The position numbers were made by a program, and so were the translations under genes. A model generated the notes under the pieces. It worked only from the letters and a program-made list of their open reading frames with translations, searched no databases and was not told the origin of the DNA. Below, one piece after another: positions 8,048 to 17,198 of a stretch of DNA of 64,000 bases (the first letter of the stretch is position 1; every line of letters starts with the position of its first letter). The DNA is from Aliiroseovarius sp. F47248L (GTDB taxonomy: Bacteria; Pseudomonadota; Alphaproteobacteria; Rhodobacterales; Rhodobacteraceae): the NCBI RefSeq assembly GCF_023016085.1, contig NZ_JALKBF010000001.1, forward strand, positions 248,001 through 312,000, read 5' to 3'.

Positions 8048-8989
8048 ATGGCCAACAGCGACACGCGTCCAAAGAGCTTTCAAGAGATCATCCTGCGGCT
8101 TCAGACCTACTGGGCCGAGCAGGGTTGCGCGATTTTGCAGCCATATGACATGGAGGTCGGCGCGGGCACGTTCCACCCGGCCACCACGCTCCGTTCGCTT
8201 GGCTCTCAGCCTTGGGCGGCGGCCTATGTTCAGCCCTCGCGCCGTCCGACCGATGGACGTTATGGCGAGAATCCGAACCGGTTGCAGCACTATTATCAGT
8301 ATCAAGTGCTGATCAAACCCAGCCCACCCAACCTGCAAGATCTGTATCTGGGGTCACTCGCTGCGATTGGTGTGGACGCCGATCTGCACGACATCCGCTT
8401 TGTCGAAGATGACTGGGAAAGCCCGACCCTGGGGGCTTGGGGCTTAGGCTGGGAAGTTTGGTGCGACGGTATGGAAGTCAGCCAATTCACATATTTCCAG
8501 CAAGTCGGGGGATACGATTGCCACCCGGTTTCAGGCGAACTGACCTATGGGCTTGAGCGTCTCGCGATGTATATCCTTGGCGTCGATCATGTTATGGATA
8601 TGCCCTTCAACGACCCCTCCGCGCCGATCCCACTCACCTATGGCGACGTATTTAAACAGACCGAGGAAGAATACGCGCGCTGGAACTTCGATGTGGCGAA
8701 CACGGATGTTCTGCTAAAGCAGTTCGAAGAGGCTGAAGCAGAGTGCAAAGCCATTCTAGACCAGGGTCCAATTGACCCGAAAACCGGCAAGCGCATCGTC
8801 ATGGCCCACCCCGCCTATGACCAGTGCATCAAAGCCAGCCATCTGTTCAATCTGCTGGATGCGCGCGGCGTGATTTCAGTCACCGAACGTCAGGCCTATA
8901 TCGGGCGGGTGCGAACGCTGGCCAAGTTGTGTGCGGATGCATTTGTGCAAACCCGCGCCGGTGGCTGGACGGACGAGGACGCGGCGTGA
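8048..8989 (+). CDS. glyQ: Glycyl-tRNA synthetase alpha subunit
   Basis: 313 residues; a class II aminoacyl-tRNA synthetase catalytic subunit of the bacterial alpha2beta2 glycine enzyme. Diagnostic sequence includes '[17 protein letters not shown]' at the N-terminus, '[15 protein letters not shown]', '[19 protein letters not shown]' (motif 2 region) and '[12 protein letters not shown]' (motif 3). It charges tRNA-Gly with glycine from ATP. Its stop overlaps the start of a small membrane-protein gene by four bases, and glyS follows. Length is normal for the family. Confidence 0.97.
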   Translation: MANSDTRPKSFQEIILRLQTYWAEQGCAILQPYDMEVGAGTFHPATTLRSLGSQPWAAAYVQPSRRPTDGRYGENPNRLQHYYQYQVLIKPSPPNLQDLYLGSLAAIGVDADLHDIRFVEDDWESPTLGAWGLGWEVWCDGMEVSQFTYFQQVGGYDCHPVSGELTYGLERLAMYILGVDHVMDMPFNDPSAPIPLTYGDVFKQTEEEYARWNFDVANTDVLLKQFEEAEAECKAILDQGPIDPKTGKRIVMAHPAYDQCIKASHLFNLLDARGVISVTERQAYIGRVRTLAKLCADAFVQTRAGGWTDEDAA

Positions 8990-9453
8990 GCGGCAGGATC
9001 ATTGGGATATTCATCGTGGTAACGGCACTTGTCGCAGGCATTGCGATCTATTGGCTGCAGCTTTATGCGTTCTACGACGACGTGTCGTTGAACACCGAAC
9101 TGCGTATGACGAATGTCGTGACGGGCGAACCAGAAGCCGTGCTCTATGACAGCTTTCAAGGGATTGATGCCGATAGCTCACCGCTTCGGTTCCGGGGGTG
9201 TTTCACCACCACCATGAGCCTTGCGATGCTGACCGAGACTTTTGAGACTTACGAACAGGCAACACCTTTGACTGCGCCCGGTTGGTTCGATTGTTTCGAT
9301 GCTGACCAGATCGGTGCTGCGCTGGAAGCCGGTGAAGCCATCGCCTTTCTTGGCGAACGTGACATTCAGGACGGGGTGGACCGCGTGGTTGCGATCTTTC
9401 CCGATGGCCGGGGTTATGCCTGGCACCAGCTGAACCAAAAATACAGCGAGTGA
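8986..9453 (+). CDS. Small membrane-anchored protein between glyQ and glyS (DUF6446-like)
   Basis: 155 residues starting at GTG 8986, which overlaps the glyQ stop (GTGA). One N-terminal membrane segment (about residues 4-24, '[20 protein letters not shown]') is followed by a soluble domain, probably periplasmic, containing two conserved-looking cysteines ('FRGCFTTT', 'WFDCFDADQ') and the sequence '[15 protein letters not shown]' near the end. It matches what I remember as the DUF6446 family that sits between glyQ and glyS in Rhodobacterales; the family assignment is from memory. The function is unknown, and glycine charging does not need it. It is probably translated with both neighbours. Confidence 0.75.
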   Translation: MSGRIIGIFIVVTALVAGIAIYWLQLYAFYDDVSLNTELRMTNVVTGEPEAVLYDSFQGIDADSSPLRFRGCFTTTMSLAMLTETFETYEQATPLTAPGWFDCFDADQIGAALEAGEAIAFLGERDIQDGVDRVVAIFPDGRGYAWHQLNQKYSE

Positions 9454-9458
9454 ACGAT

Positions 9459-11684
9459 ATGCCCGACCTGCTGATTGAACTCTTTTCCGAAGAAATCCCT
9501 GCGCGCATGCAAAAACGCGCCGCGGATGATCTGAAAAAGCTTGTGACCGATGGGTTGGTCGAGGCGGGGTTGACCTATGCGGGTGCTGCCGCGCTGTCCA
9601 CGCCACGTCGTCTGACCTTGGCTGTCGAAGGGTTGTTGGCCACGTCGCCCGATACACGCGAGGAACGAAAGGGGCCGAAAGTCGGCGCGCCTGACAAGGC
9701 GATCGAGGGGTTTTTGCGCGGTGCGGGCCTGACCCGTGAGCAGTTGGAAGAACGCGACACGCCGAAAGGACCGGTCTATTTCGCGCTGATCAAACAAAAA
9801 GGTCGCCCTGCCACCGACATTGTCGCCGAAGTTCTGGATGCCGCCATCCGCAACTTCCCCTGGCCCAAGGCCATGCGCTGGGGCGCGGGCAGCCTGCGCT
9901 GGGTGCGTCCATTGCATTCGATTCTATGCATCTTGTCGGACGAGGCGGGCGCAAATGTGGTCCCCTTGGATATTGATGGGATCAAGGCTGGCGACACCAC
10001 TGAAGGGCATCGCTTCATGGCGCCCGGACGTTTCGCCGTGTCCGGCTTTGCGGATTACGAGGCGAAGCTGAAAGCTGCCAAAGTGATTTTGTCTCCGGAC
10101 GAGCGCGCCGATCATATCTGGGCCGAAGCACAAAATGCAGCGTTCGCTCAGGGATTGGAAATCGTTGAGGATAAAGGCTTGCTGGCCGAAGTGGCGGGGC
10201 TTGTCGAATGGCCTGTTGTCCTGATGGGTGATATAGCCGAGGAGTTCGTTCCCTTACCGCCGGAGGTGCTACAAACCTCCATGCGCGAGCATCAGAAATT
10301 CTTTTCGGTGAAGAACCCCAAATCGGGCCTGATCGAGAAGTTTGTGACCGTCGCCAACCGCGAAACAGCGGATCATGGGGCCACCATTTTGGCAGGCAAC
10401 CAGAAGGTGCTGTCGGCCCGTTTGGCGGATGCTAAGTTCTTTTGGGAGAATGATCTGCGTGTCGCCGAAGCTGGTGCGTCGTCTTGGCTGGACAGCCTCT
10501 GCAATGTTACCTTCCACAACAAACTTGGTACGCAGGGCGAGCGGATTGAGCGGGTTGCGCAACTTGCCCGTGCGATCGCGCCTTCCGTAGATGCCGCCCC
10601 AGACTTGGCTGAGAAGGCCGCGCGCTGGGCCAAGGCCGATCTGTCGTCCGAAATGGTCTATGAGTTCCCCGAGCTTCAAGGCCTGATGGGCAAGTATTAT
10701 GCTGCCCCTGCTGGATACTCGGTCGAAGTCGCGAATGCGGCGGTCGAGCATTACTCGCCGCTTGGCCCTTCGGATGACGTGCCCACAGCGCCCGTGTCTG
10801 TTGCGGTGGCGCTGGCCGATAAGCTGGACACGCTGACTGGCTTTTGGGCGATTGACGAAAAGCCCACAGGGTCGAAGGATCCGTTTGCACTGCGCCGCGC
10901 GGCGCTGGGGGTGATCCGGTTGGTGTTGGACAATGACCTGCGCATCGCGCTGGATCAGCTGTTCGATGCCCAGTTGTTGCGTCACGAGATTGCTTTGAAC
11001 GAAAACGGGACTGTGCGCGCGGCCTTGCTACGTGATCTGGACAATGAAATTGCTGATCACGGGGTTTTTGGTGCAGCTATCCGAACGGTTCTGGATCATT
11101 TTGACGGGGATTTGTCCAAACATCTGGAAGAGGTCAAGGACAACCTGCCTGACACGTCTCGCGATCTTCTGGGTTTCTTTCACGACCGGCTGAAGGTTTA
11201 TCTGCGGGATAAAGGCGTGCGTCATGATGTGATCGACGCCTGTCTTGCCATGCCGGGCAACGACGACCTGACCCTGCTGGTCAAACGCGCCGAGGCGCTG
11301 AGTGCATTTTTGTCCACTGACGACGGCGAGAACCTGTTGCAAGGTGTCAAACGCGCCAGCAACATTCTGGCGCAGGCGGAGGAGAAGGACGGCGTTGAGT
11401 ACTCTTACGGTGCCGACGTGAAATTCGCAAAAGCGGATGAGGAAAAGGCGTTGTTCGCCGCGCTGGACACAGCGGAAGCCGCGATCAAGCCAGCGATGGA
11501 CGCAGAGAATTTTTCCGCTGCCATGCAGGCAATGGCCAATCTTCGTGCACCCATTGATGCGTTCTTCGAAGCGGTTCAGATCAACACAGATAATCAAGTG
11601 GTGCGCCGCAATCGTCTGAACCTGCTGTCGCGCATTCGCATGATTTGTGCGGGTGTCGCGGATCTGTCTCGCATCGAAGGCTGA
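9459..11684 (+). CDS. glyS: Glycyl-tRNA synthetase beta subunit
   Basis: 741 residues; the tRNA-binding subunit of the tetrameric glycine enzyme. The N-terminus 'MPDLLIELFSEEIPARMQ' is the standard GlyS opening; 'GGKVGAPDKAIEGFLRGAG'-like and 'MRWGAGSLRWVRPLHSI' segments and the HD-like and anticodon-binding C-terminus ('ALLSRIRMICAGVADLSRIEG'-like end) are typical. I chose ATG 9459; an in-frame GTG at 9450 overlaps the preceding stop and would add three residues. It forms an operon with glyQ and the small membrane protein. Downstream is a PPDK-like gene on the same strand. Confidence 0.96.
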   Translation: MPDLLIELFSEEIPARMQKRAADDLKKLVTDGLVEAGLTYAGAAALSTPRRLTLAVEGLLATSPDTREERKGPKVGAPDKAIEGFLRGAGLTREQLEERDTPKGPVYFALIKQKGRPATDIVAEVLDAAIRNFPWPKAMRWGAGSLRWVRPLHSILCILSDEAGANVVPLDIDGIKAGDTTEGHRFMAPGRFAVSGFADYEAKLKAAKVILSPDERADHIWAEAQNAAFAQGLEIVEDKGLLAEVAGLVEWPVVLMGDIAEEFVPLPPEVLQTSMREHQKFFSVKNPKSGLIEKFVTVANRETADHGATILAGNQKVLSARLADAKFFWENDLRVAEAGASSWLDSLCNVTFHNKLGTQGERIERVAQLARAIAPSVDAAPDLAEKAARWAKADLSSEMVYEFPELQGLMGKYYAAPAGYSVEVANAAVEHYSPLGPSDDVPTAPVSVAVALADKLDTLTGFWAIDEKPTGSKDPFALRRAALGVIRLVLDNDLRIALDQLFDAQLLRHEIALNENGTVRAALLRDLDNEIADHGVFGAAIRTVLDHFDGDLSKHLEEVKDNLPDTSRDLLGFFHDRLKVYLRDKGVRHDVIDACLAMPGNDDLTLLVKRAEALSAFLSTDDGENLLQGVKRASNILAQAEEKDGVEYSYGADVKFAKADEEKALFAALDTAEAAIKPAMDAENFSAAMQAMANLRAPIDAFFEAVQINTDNQVVRRNRLNLLSRIRMICAGVADLSRIEG

Positions 11685-11752
11685 GTTGTTTAGACCGCTG
11701 GTGCCACAAATGGGATGGTAACCCCTCTGCCCCAGCGCCATCACGCCAGATT

Positions 11753-11782
11753 TTGTCACGCGGTGTGCCGTCAACCTAGCAC
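11753..11782 (+). promoter_or_regulatory. Possible promoter for the PPDK-like gene
   Basis: TTGTCA (11753-11758), 18-base spacer, TAGCAC (11777-11782). The same TAGCAC minus-10 occurs in front of atpI. Weak evidence only. Confidence 0.3.
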
Positions 11783-11850
11783 TTGTGCGATACGTCGCGC
11801 GCGTTATGGTGTTTTGCGATAGCAGTGCTGCAGCGCAGAAAGTGGGTACG

Positions 11851-14400
11851 ATGGCCTTCTCAGAGATCACGCCAACAGCGGCAATAGAAAATGCCCGACA
11901 TGGCGGGCGGGCGAAATGCCTGCAACGCCTCATCCGGTTGGACATGCCTGTGCCGCGCACAGTTGCTCTGAGCTTTGAAGCTGTTCACGGTATCTCTGCC
12001 GGTAACATGCCGGATCTAGAGGCGATGCTTGCACTGTTTGGCCCTGATCCGCTGGTCTCGGTCCGGCCATCATCGGAAGATCCTGATTGGGGCGGTCCCG
12101 GCGCGATCTTGAACATTGGCATGAATGACGCGGTTCATGCCAAGCTAACAAAATCGCACGGGGAAACGGCAGCCAACGCATTGTATCTTCGGTTCATCCA
12201 ATCCTATGCCGTACATGTTGGTCGGCTGGACCCTGATGAATTTGAAACCTTCTCGACTCCATCTTCGGACGCTCTGCGTGCCGCGCTTGGACTTTACGAG
12301 GAGGAAACTGAAAACTATTTTCCACAGGATCCGAAAGAGCAGTTGGCCGAAATCCTGCGCTCGATGGCACGGGCATGGGAGGGTACAACGGCCCGGCTAC
12401 TGCGGCAGGCAAAAGGGGCGCCAGCGGATGCCGGCTTGGGATTGGTGGTCCAAAAAATGGCTTTGGGTGTCGGTCAAAACACCTGTGGATCGGGTGTTAT
12501 CCAGTTCGTCAATGGACAGACCGGCCGTAGTGAAATTCGCGGGCGTTATCTGTGTAAAAGCCAAGGGCGCGATGCGCTTGCTGATGCAGAAGACCGCGAT
12601 GTCATGTATCTGACAAAAGACCCGCGCGGACGGTCCATCGAAGAGGTGCTGCCGGTCAACTTTGCCAATCTTCTGAAATACGGCGATCTGTGCCGGACCC
12701 GTCTGCGCGAAGAGATGGAGATCGAGTTCACCATCGACAACGAGGAACTGTTCATCCTTGATGCTGTGCGTGTTCAGCGCAGCGAACGTGCCAATGTGCG
12801 CATCGCGGTTTCACTGGCAAATGATGGGATCATCCGCCGTGAAGAGGCCGTTTTGCGCATCCCGCCGCGCGCACTCAGCGAATTGCTGCACAGCCAGTTC
12901 GACCCGAAGGACAGACGCGACCGGTTTGCCAAGGGAATTGCCGCCAGTCCGGGAGCGGCCACAGGCAAAATCGTGTTCAACGCGCGCGCCGCCCAGGCGA
13001 TGGCGGCGCAGGGGGAAAACTGTGTTCTGGTGCGCAGCGAAACAAGCCCCGAGGACATTCGCGGTATGCACGCGGCCAAGGGTATTCTGACGGTTCGGGG
13101 TGGCATTACCAGCCATGCAGCGGTGATTGCGCGTGGATTGGGACTGCCTTGTGTTGTCGGCGCGCAAGGTCTGACGCTTGATAGTAAGCAGCGCAAGCTG
13201 ATCGCCCGGGATGGCCGCGAGTTTTTCGAAGGGGACGTGATCAGCATAGATGGCGCGCTTGGCTATGCCTATGTCGGCGCTGTCAGCATGTTGCCACCCG
13301 AGTTGGGCGAGGGGTTCCAGACGCTTATGGCCTGGGCAGATGAGTTTCGCGATATCGGGGTGCGGGCAAATGCCGACACACCGCCCGATGCACGTAATGC
13401 CCGGATGTTTGCCGCCGAGGGGATCGGCCTGTGTCGGACCGAGCACATGTTTATCGACGATGACCGTCTGCTAGCCATGCGCGAGATGATTTTTGCCGAT
13501 CACGCCAATGATCGCCGGGCCGCACTGGATCGACTGTTGCCGATGCAGCGCGCCGACTTTGCAGAGCTATTCGAAATCATGCAGGGCTTACCGGTATGCA
13601 TTCGCCTGTTCGACCCCCCTTTGCACGAGTTTTTGCCCCATGGGCGAGAGGGGTTGCGCGAATTGGCCGAGGCGCTTGATCTGCCATTGCGTGATGTCGA
13701 ACGGCGAGTAGAAGGTCTTCGTGAATTCAACCCGATGCTGGGGATGCGCGGTGTGCGTCTCGGCATCACCGTGCCCGAAATCTACGACATGCAAGCCCGC
13801 GCCATTTTCGAAGCGACGGTCGAGGCGTCGAAATCTGGTGATCCCGTGGTTCCTGAGGTGATGATCCCGCTGGTGTCAGCCAAGCGTGAAGTCGAGATGG
13901 TGAAGGCGCGGGTCGACGCCGTGGCCGCCGAGGTTCGTATCGAAACCGGGTCCGATTTCACCTATCGGCTGGGGGTAATGGTCGAAACGCCTCGCGCCGC
14001 ATTGCGAGCGGGCGAGATTGCACAGCACGCGGCATTCATGTCCTTCGGCACCAATGATCTCACTCAGATGACCTATGGCTTATCGCGCGACGATGCAGGG
14101 CGGTTCATGGGTGAATATGTGGCACAGGGTGTGTACGAAGAAGACCCGTTTCACATGCTGGACGCCGATGGGGTCGGTGAGCTGTTGCAGATGGGTGCAT
14201 CGCGCGGACGGGATGTGAACCATGACCTGACCCTTTCGATCTGTGGAGAACATGGTGGGAACCCGGAATCAATCCGATTCTGTCGTGATGCGGGCTTTGA
14301 CTATGTATCCTGTTCCCCATTCCGCGTGCCTATCGCGCGCTTGGCTGCCGCCCATCTTGCGCTTGAGGGTTGCATGAGTGATGCTGACCTAACCGATTGA
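11851..14400 (+). CDS. PEP/pyruvate-binding enzyme, divergent pyruvate phosphate dikinase homologue
   Basis: 849 residues with the three-part layout of PPDK: N-terminal nucleotide-binding region, central swivelling phosphohistidine domain ('GGITSHAAVIARGLG', about residues 427-441) and C-terminal PEP/pyruvate barrel ('GIGLCRTEHMF', 'FGTNDLTQMTYGLSRDD', 'SICGEHGG' with the general-acid Cys). The C-terminal half is canonical. The N-terminus is not: the usual 'LLGGKGANLAEM' is replaced by 'RHGGRAKCLQRLI' and the 'RSGAxxSMPGMMDT' loop by 'RPSSEDPDWGGPGA'. ATG 11851 begins the family-like part; the frame is open from 11785. It may be a true PPDK or a kinase for another substrate. Confidence 0.8.
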   Translation: MAFSEITPTAAIENARHGGRAKCLQRLIRLDMPVPRTVALSFEAVHGISAGNMPDLEAMLALFGPDPLVSVRPSSEDPDWGGPGAILNIGMNDAVHAKLTKSHGETAANALYLRFIQSYAVHVGRLDPDEFETFSTPSSDALRAALGLYEEETENYFPQDPKEQLAEILRSMARAWEGTTARLLRQAKGAPADAGLGLVVQKMALGVGQNTCGSGVIQFVNGQTGRSEIRGRYLCKSQGRDALADAEDRDVMYLTKDPRGRSIEEVLPVNFANLLKYGDLCRTRLREEMEIEFTIDNEELFILDAVRVQRSERANVRIAVSLANDGIIRREEAVLRIPPRALSELLHSQFDPKDRRDRFAKGIAASPGAATGKIVFNARAAQAMAAQGENCVLVRSETSPEDIRGMHAAKGILTVRGGITSHAAVIARGLGLPCVVGAQGLTLDSKQRKLIARDGREFFEGDVISIDGALGYAYVGAVSMLPPELGEGFQTLMAWADEFRDIGVRANADTPPDARNARMFAAEGIGLCRTEHMFIDDDRLLAMREMIFADHANDRRAALDRLLPMQRADFAELFEIMQGLPVCIRLFDPPLHEFLPHGREGLRELAEALDLPLRDVERRVEGLREFNPMLGMRGVRLGITVPEIYDMQARAIFEATVEASKSGDPVVPEVMIPLVSAKREVEMVKARVDAVAAEVRIETGSDFTYRLGVMVETPRAALRAGEIAQHAAFMSFGTNDLTQMTYGLSRDDAGRFMGEYVAQGVYEEDPFHMLDADGVGELLQMGASRGRDVNHDLTLSICGEHGGNPESIRFCRDAGFDYVSCSPFRVPIARLAAAHLALEGCMSDADLTD

Positions 14401-14553
14401 ATTAATATAATTAAACGGTTTGAAATGGCGCTTTGAGTGGCGGTTTTCAACACGGGTTGTCACCTGTGACACCTTGCCTGACTGGACCGAAGCCCGTTTT
14501 TTTTGTACCCAGACGCCAAGAATTCAAACGTTTTCCGGTGTGGGGGATTACGA

Positions 14554-15204
14554 ATGTTCCAACTTCTTCAGAAGGTGGCAGTGCGGCTTTGCCTTGCCGT
14601 GGCACCTTTTATCAGTGCGGGTTTTGCTGCCGCTGAGACGACTACCAACCCTTTTGGTGCGTTATTGTTGCATGATCGTGCGGCCGTCGAAGCCATGGCC
14701 GAAGACCGCATTGCTGCGCTAAGCACTCTACCCTCCTCACGCAAGAACGATGCGCCAAATGAAGTGCTGGCAACCAAATATTCGACCAAATGGCTGGCGA
14801 CGCTTCCCAAACCCCAACAGGACGCAGAATGGCGCTGCCTGACCGAAGCTCTGTATTTCGAAGCGCGTGGGGAAACGATCAAGGGTCAGTTCGCGGTTGC
14901 AGAGGTCATCATGAACAGGGTGGATCACCCGCGCTATCCCAACTCGGTTTGTGGTGTGATCAATCAGGGCACGGGACGAAAATATGCCTGTCAGTTCACG
15001 TTCACATGTGATGGCCATCCTGAAGTGATCCGCGAACAAGCCATGTTCGCACGTTTGGGCAAGGTCGCGCGCGTTATGATTGACGGGATTGATCGGCCTT
15101 TAACCCATGGGGCCACGCATTACCACACGACTGCTGTCGCACCGGTTTGGGCCAGCCGGTTAACGCGCACGGCGAAAATTGGTGTGCACCGGTTCTATCG
15201 CTAA
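14554..15204 (+). CDS. Secreted SleB-type cell wall hydrolase
   Basis: 216 residues. Residues 1-28 form a signal peptide ending near 'AGFAAAE'. The mature C-terminal half is a Hydrolase_2/SleB domain: '[24 protein letters not shown]', '[19 protein letters not shown]', 'CQFTFTCDG'. The Glu in '[10 protein letters not shown]' is the likely catalytic acid of this lytic-transglycosylase or amidase family. It acts on peptidoglycan in the periplasm. ATG 14554 is chosen because it begins the signal peptide; the frame is open from 14503. It follows the PPDK-like gene on the same strand after a 153-base gap. Confidence 0.85.
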   Translation: MFQLLQKVAVRLCLAVAPFISAGFAAAETTTNPFGALLLHDRAAVEAMAEDRIAALSTLPSSRKNDAPNEVLATKYSTKWLATLPKPQQDAEWRCLTEALYFEARGETIKGQFAVAEVIMNRVDHPRYPNSVCGVINQGTGRKYACQFTFTCDGHPEVIREQAMFARLGKVARVMIDGIDRPLTHGATHYHTTAVAPVWASRLTRTAKIGVHRFYR

Positions 15205-15306
15205 TGTGCCATCTCTGTTCCGCGCGCTGGGATGCGGGTGTCGTTTTGCGCTGGCAATCAGACCTGTAAAAAGGGCAATGTGACCGCATCTTTGAAGAGG
15301 GTCACA

Positions 15307-16191
15307 ATGACAGACGAAACCGCCGACGCCTTTGGGTCATTGGATCACCGCGCTGCGTCGCAGCCGAAACAATCCCCTATGCCTGACCGTATTTCCGTGC
15401 GTGATCATGTGGTCGAGGTTGAGATTGGGGCGTTTCAATCCGAACGACACATGACGCAACGGCTTTGCTTCAGCGTCGTTGTCGAGGTCGCCGCAAGCGC
15501 CGGCGCACAGACCGATGATGTGGATGACATCCTGTCCTATGACACCATCACCGAAGCAATTACGGTCGAGCTTGCAGCGGAACGTCTGAACCTGCTCGAA
15601 ACTCTGGCGGAACGAATTGCGAAACGGATTTTGGCGGAACCACAACCGCTTCGTGTTTTCGTGCGGATCGAGAAGCTGGATCGTGGCCCAGGCAATCTTG
15701 GGGTCGAGATTGTTCGCTCGCGCGAAGCCAAGGCGTCTAAGCGCGATACGAGTTCTGTGCCAGATTTGAACGTGATCTTTCTTGAGAATGACGCTTTCAC
15801 TGACCCAAATTTCCCCCAGTTTCTGAATCGGCTCGGCTCAGACCCTCGCGCTTTCGTTCTTTGTGTTGGCCCTGCCGGCACCCATGTGCCGCGGGTAAAT
15901 GACAAGACCGCCCAACATCATATCAACCTTCTGGAAATCGAACAAAACGCTTGGCGTTTGTCCGCCAAAGACCCGCGCTGCGTCGTGGTTGGCACACGGA
16001 CTGAGCTGGATTGGGGGATGAAAAACAACCAGATCAGCGTTTGGGCACCTTCGAAGCTGGTTCTGGATGCCGTGGATGGTCCGCGAGATGATGCACCACA
16101 ACAATTGGCCCAATGGTTGGCCGATGTGATGGGGGCAAAGACGGTCGTCAGGGTTGGTCGGGGCCAAAGCACATTGGCGGATTTACCATGA
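15307..16191 (+). CDS. folB: Dihydroneopterin aldolase with long C-terminal extension
   Basis: 294 residues against about 120 for classic FolB. Residues about 30-145 are FolB-like: 'VRDHVVEVEIGAFQSERHMTQ', 'DDVDDILSYDTITEAI', 'LNLLETLAERIAKRIL', 'VFVRIEKLDRGPGNLGVEI' (the Lys is catalytic). From about residue 165 comes another 130-residue region ('LNVIFLENDAFTDPNF', 'VVVGTRTELDWGMKNNQI') that I cannot assign. The enzyme turns dihydroneopterin into hydroxymethyl-dihydropterin. ATG 15307 follows an AGAGGG site. It overlaps folP by four bases (ATGA), so folB-folP-glmM is an operon. Confidence 0.85.
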   Translation: MTDETADAFGSLDHRAASQPKQSPMPDRISVRDHVVEVEIGAFQSERHMTQRLCFSVVVEVAASAGAQTDDVDDILSYDTITEAITVELAAERLNLLETLAERIAKRILAEPQPLRVFVRIEKLDRGPGNLGVEIVRSREAKASKRDTSSVPDLNVIFLENDAFTDPNFPQFLNRLGSDPRAFVLCVGPAGTHVPRVNDKTAQHHINLLEIEQNAWRLSAKDPRCVVVGTRTELDWGMKNNQISVWAPSKLVLDAVDGPRDDAPQQLAQWLADVMGAKTVVRVGRGQSTLADLP

Positions 16192-17195
16192 TCGCGCGTT
16201 TGCAACCTATTCCGCGATCTGGTGCGCCCTTTGAAGGGCGATCTTTGGCCGGGTCCACCGATCTGTGGTTCGACGAAGTGTTTGTGCGCTGCGGCAAAGC
16301 TTTGGTCACTCGGAAACCGTTAGCGGAATGCTCGTCGGAGGAGCAATCCCGGCTGTCTCTGCCTCGAGCGCCAATATGCGATCTGGTGATGGATCGCCCG
16401 CGGATCATGGGCGTTTTGAATGTGACACCGGACAGTTTTTCCGATGGTGGAGATCACTCCACTCTGGCCGCCGCCGTGACCCGCGCCCGCCAGATGGCAC
16501 AGGATGTCGACCTTCTGGACATCGGCGGGGAAAGCACCCGACCGGGTGCAGACGAGGTGCCAGAGGATGACGAAATCCGCCGCACGTCAAACGCCATCGC
16601 AGCGATACGCGACGCCGGGATCAGCACGCCAATTTCTATCGACACCCGCAAAGCCCGCGTGGCCGAGGCCGCACTGGATGCTGGCGCCAATATGGTCAAT
16701 GACGTGGCCGCGTTTACTTTCGATCCCGAGCTTGCCGATCTGGTTGCCGAACGCGATGTGCCGGTGTGTCTGATGCATGCGCAGGGACGGCCAGACACCA
16801 TGCAGACCGACCCGCGCTATAACGACGTATTGTTCGACGTGATGGATTTTCTCGAAGAACGGATCACCTATGCCACCAACTGTGGTATTGCGCGTGAGCG
16901 GATAGTGACCGACCCCGGAATCGGGTTTGGTAAAACTTTGGAACACAATGTGACTTTGCTCAGAAACCTGTCGCTGTTACACGATCTGGGTCTGCCGATC
17001 CTTTTGGGTGTGTCCCGCAAGAGGTTCATCGGAACCATCGGTCAGGCAGCCGAGGCAAAAGACCGCGTGGCAGGGTCGCTTGCGATTGCTTTGCACGGCG
17101 TGCAAAACGGAGCGCAGATTCTAAGGGTCCACGACACTTATGAGACCCGGCAGGCCATACGCTTGCAACAGGCGATGACAAAAAGAGAGAATTGA
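16188..17195 (+). CDS. folP: Dihydropteroate synthase
   Basis: 335 residues; condenses hydroxymethyl-dihydropterin pyrophosphate with para-aminobenzoate, and is the sulfonamide target. Signatures are 'MGVLNVTPDSFSDGG' (about residue 73) and 'LLDIGGESTRPGADEV' (about 108), plus 'SIDTRKARVAEAAL' and 'DPGIGFGKTLEHN' in the TIM barrel. About 70 residues before the first motif form an N-terminal extension found in related bacteria. The start at 16188 overlaps the folB stop, indicating translational coupling. Only three bases separate its stop from the glmM start. Confidence 0.95.
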   Translation: MIARLQPIPRSGAPFEGRSLAGSTDLWFDEVFVRCGKALVTRKPLAECSSEEQSRLSLPRAPICDLVMDRPRIMGVLNVTPDSFSDGGDHSTLAAAVTRARQMAQDVDLLDIGGESTRPGADEVPEDDEIRRTSNAIAAIRDAGISTPISIDTRKARVAEAALDAGANMVNDVAAFTFDPELADLVAERDVPVCLMHAQGRPDTMQTDPRYNDVLFDVMDFLEERITYATNCGIARERIVTDPGIGFGKTLEHNVTLLRNLSLLHDLGLPILLGVSRKRFIGTIGQAAEAKDRVAGSLAIALHGVQNGAQILRVHDTYETRQAIRLQQAMTKREN

Positions 17196-17198
17196 GCA

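Noticed and set aside
10269..10985. 238-residue frame antisense to glyS
   Set aside because: Shadow frame within a confident gene.
11028..11960. 310-residue open frame antisense to glyS end
   Set aside because: Overlaps glyS and the PPDK-like start; no family resemblance.
14400..14420. TTAA-N5-TTAA near 14405 as a second CtrA site
   Set aside because: Spacing is five, not seven, in a generally AT-rich stretch.
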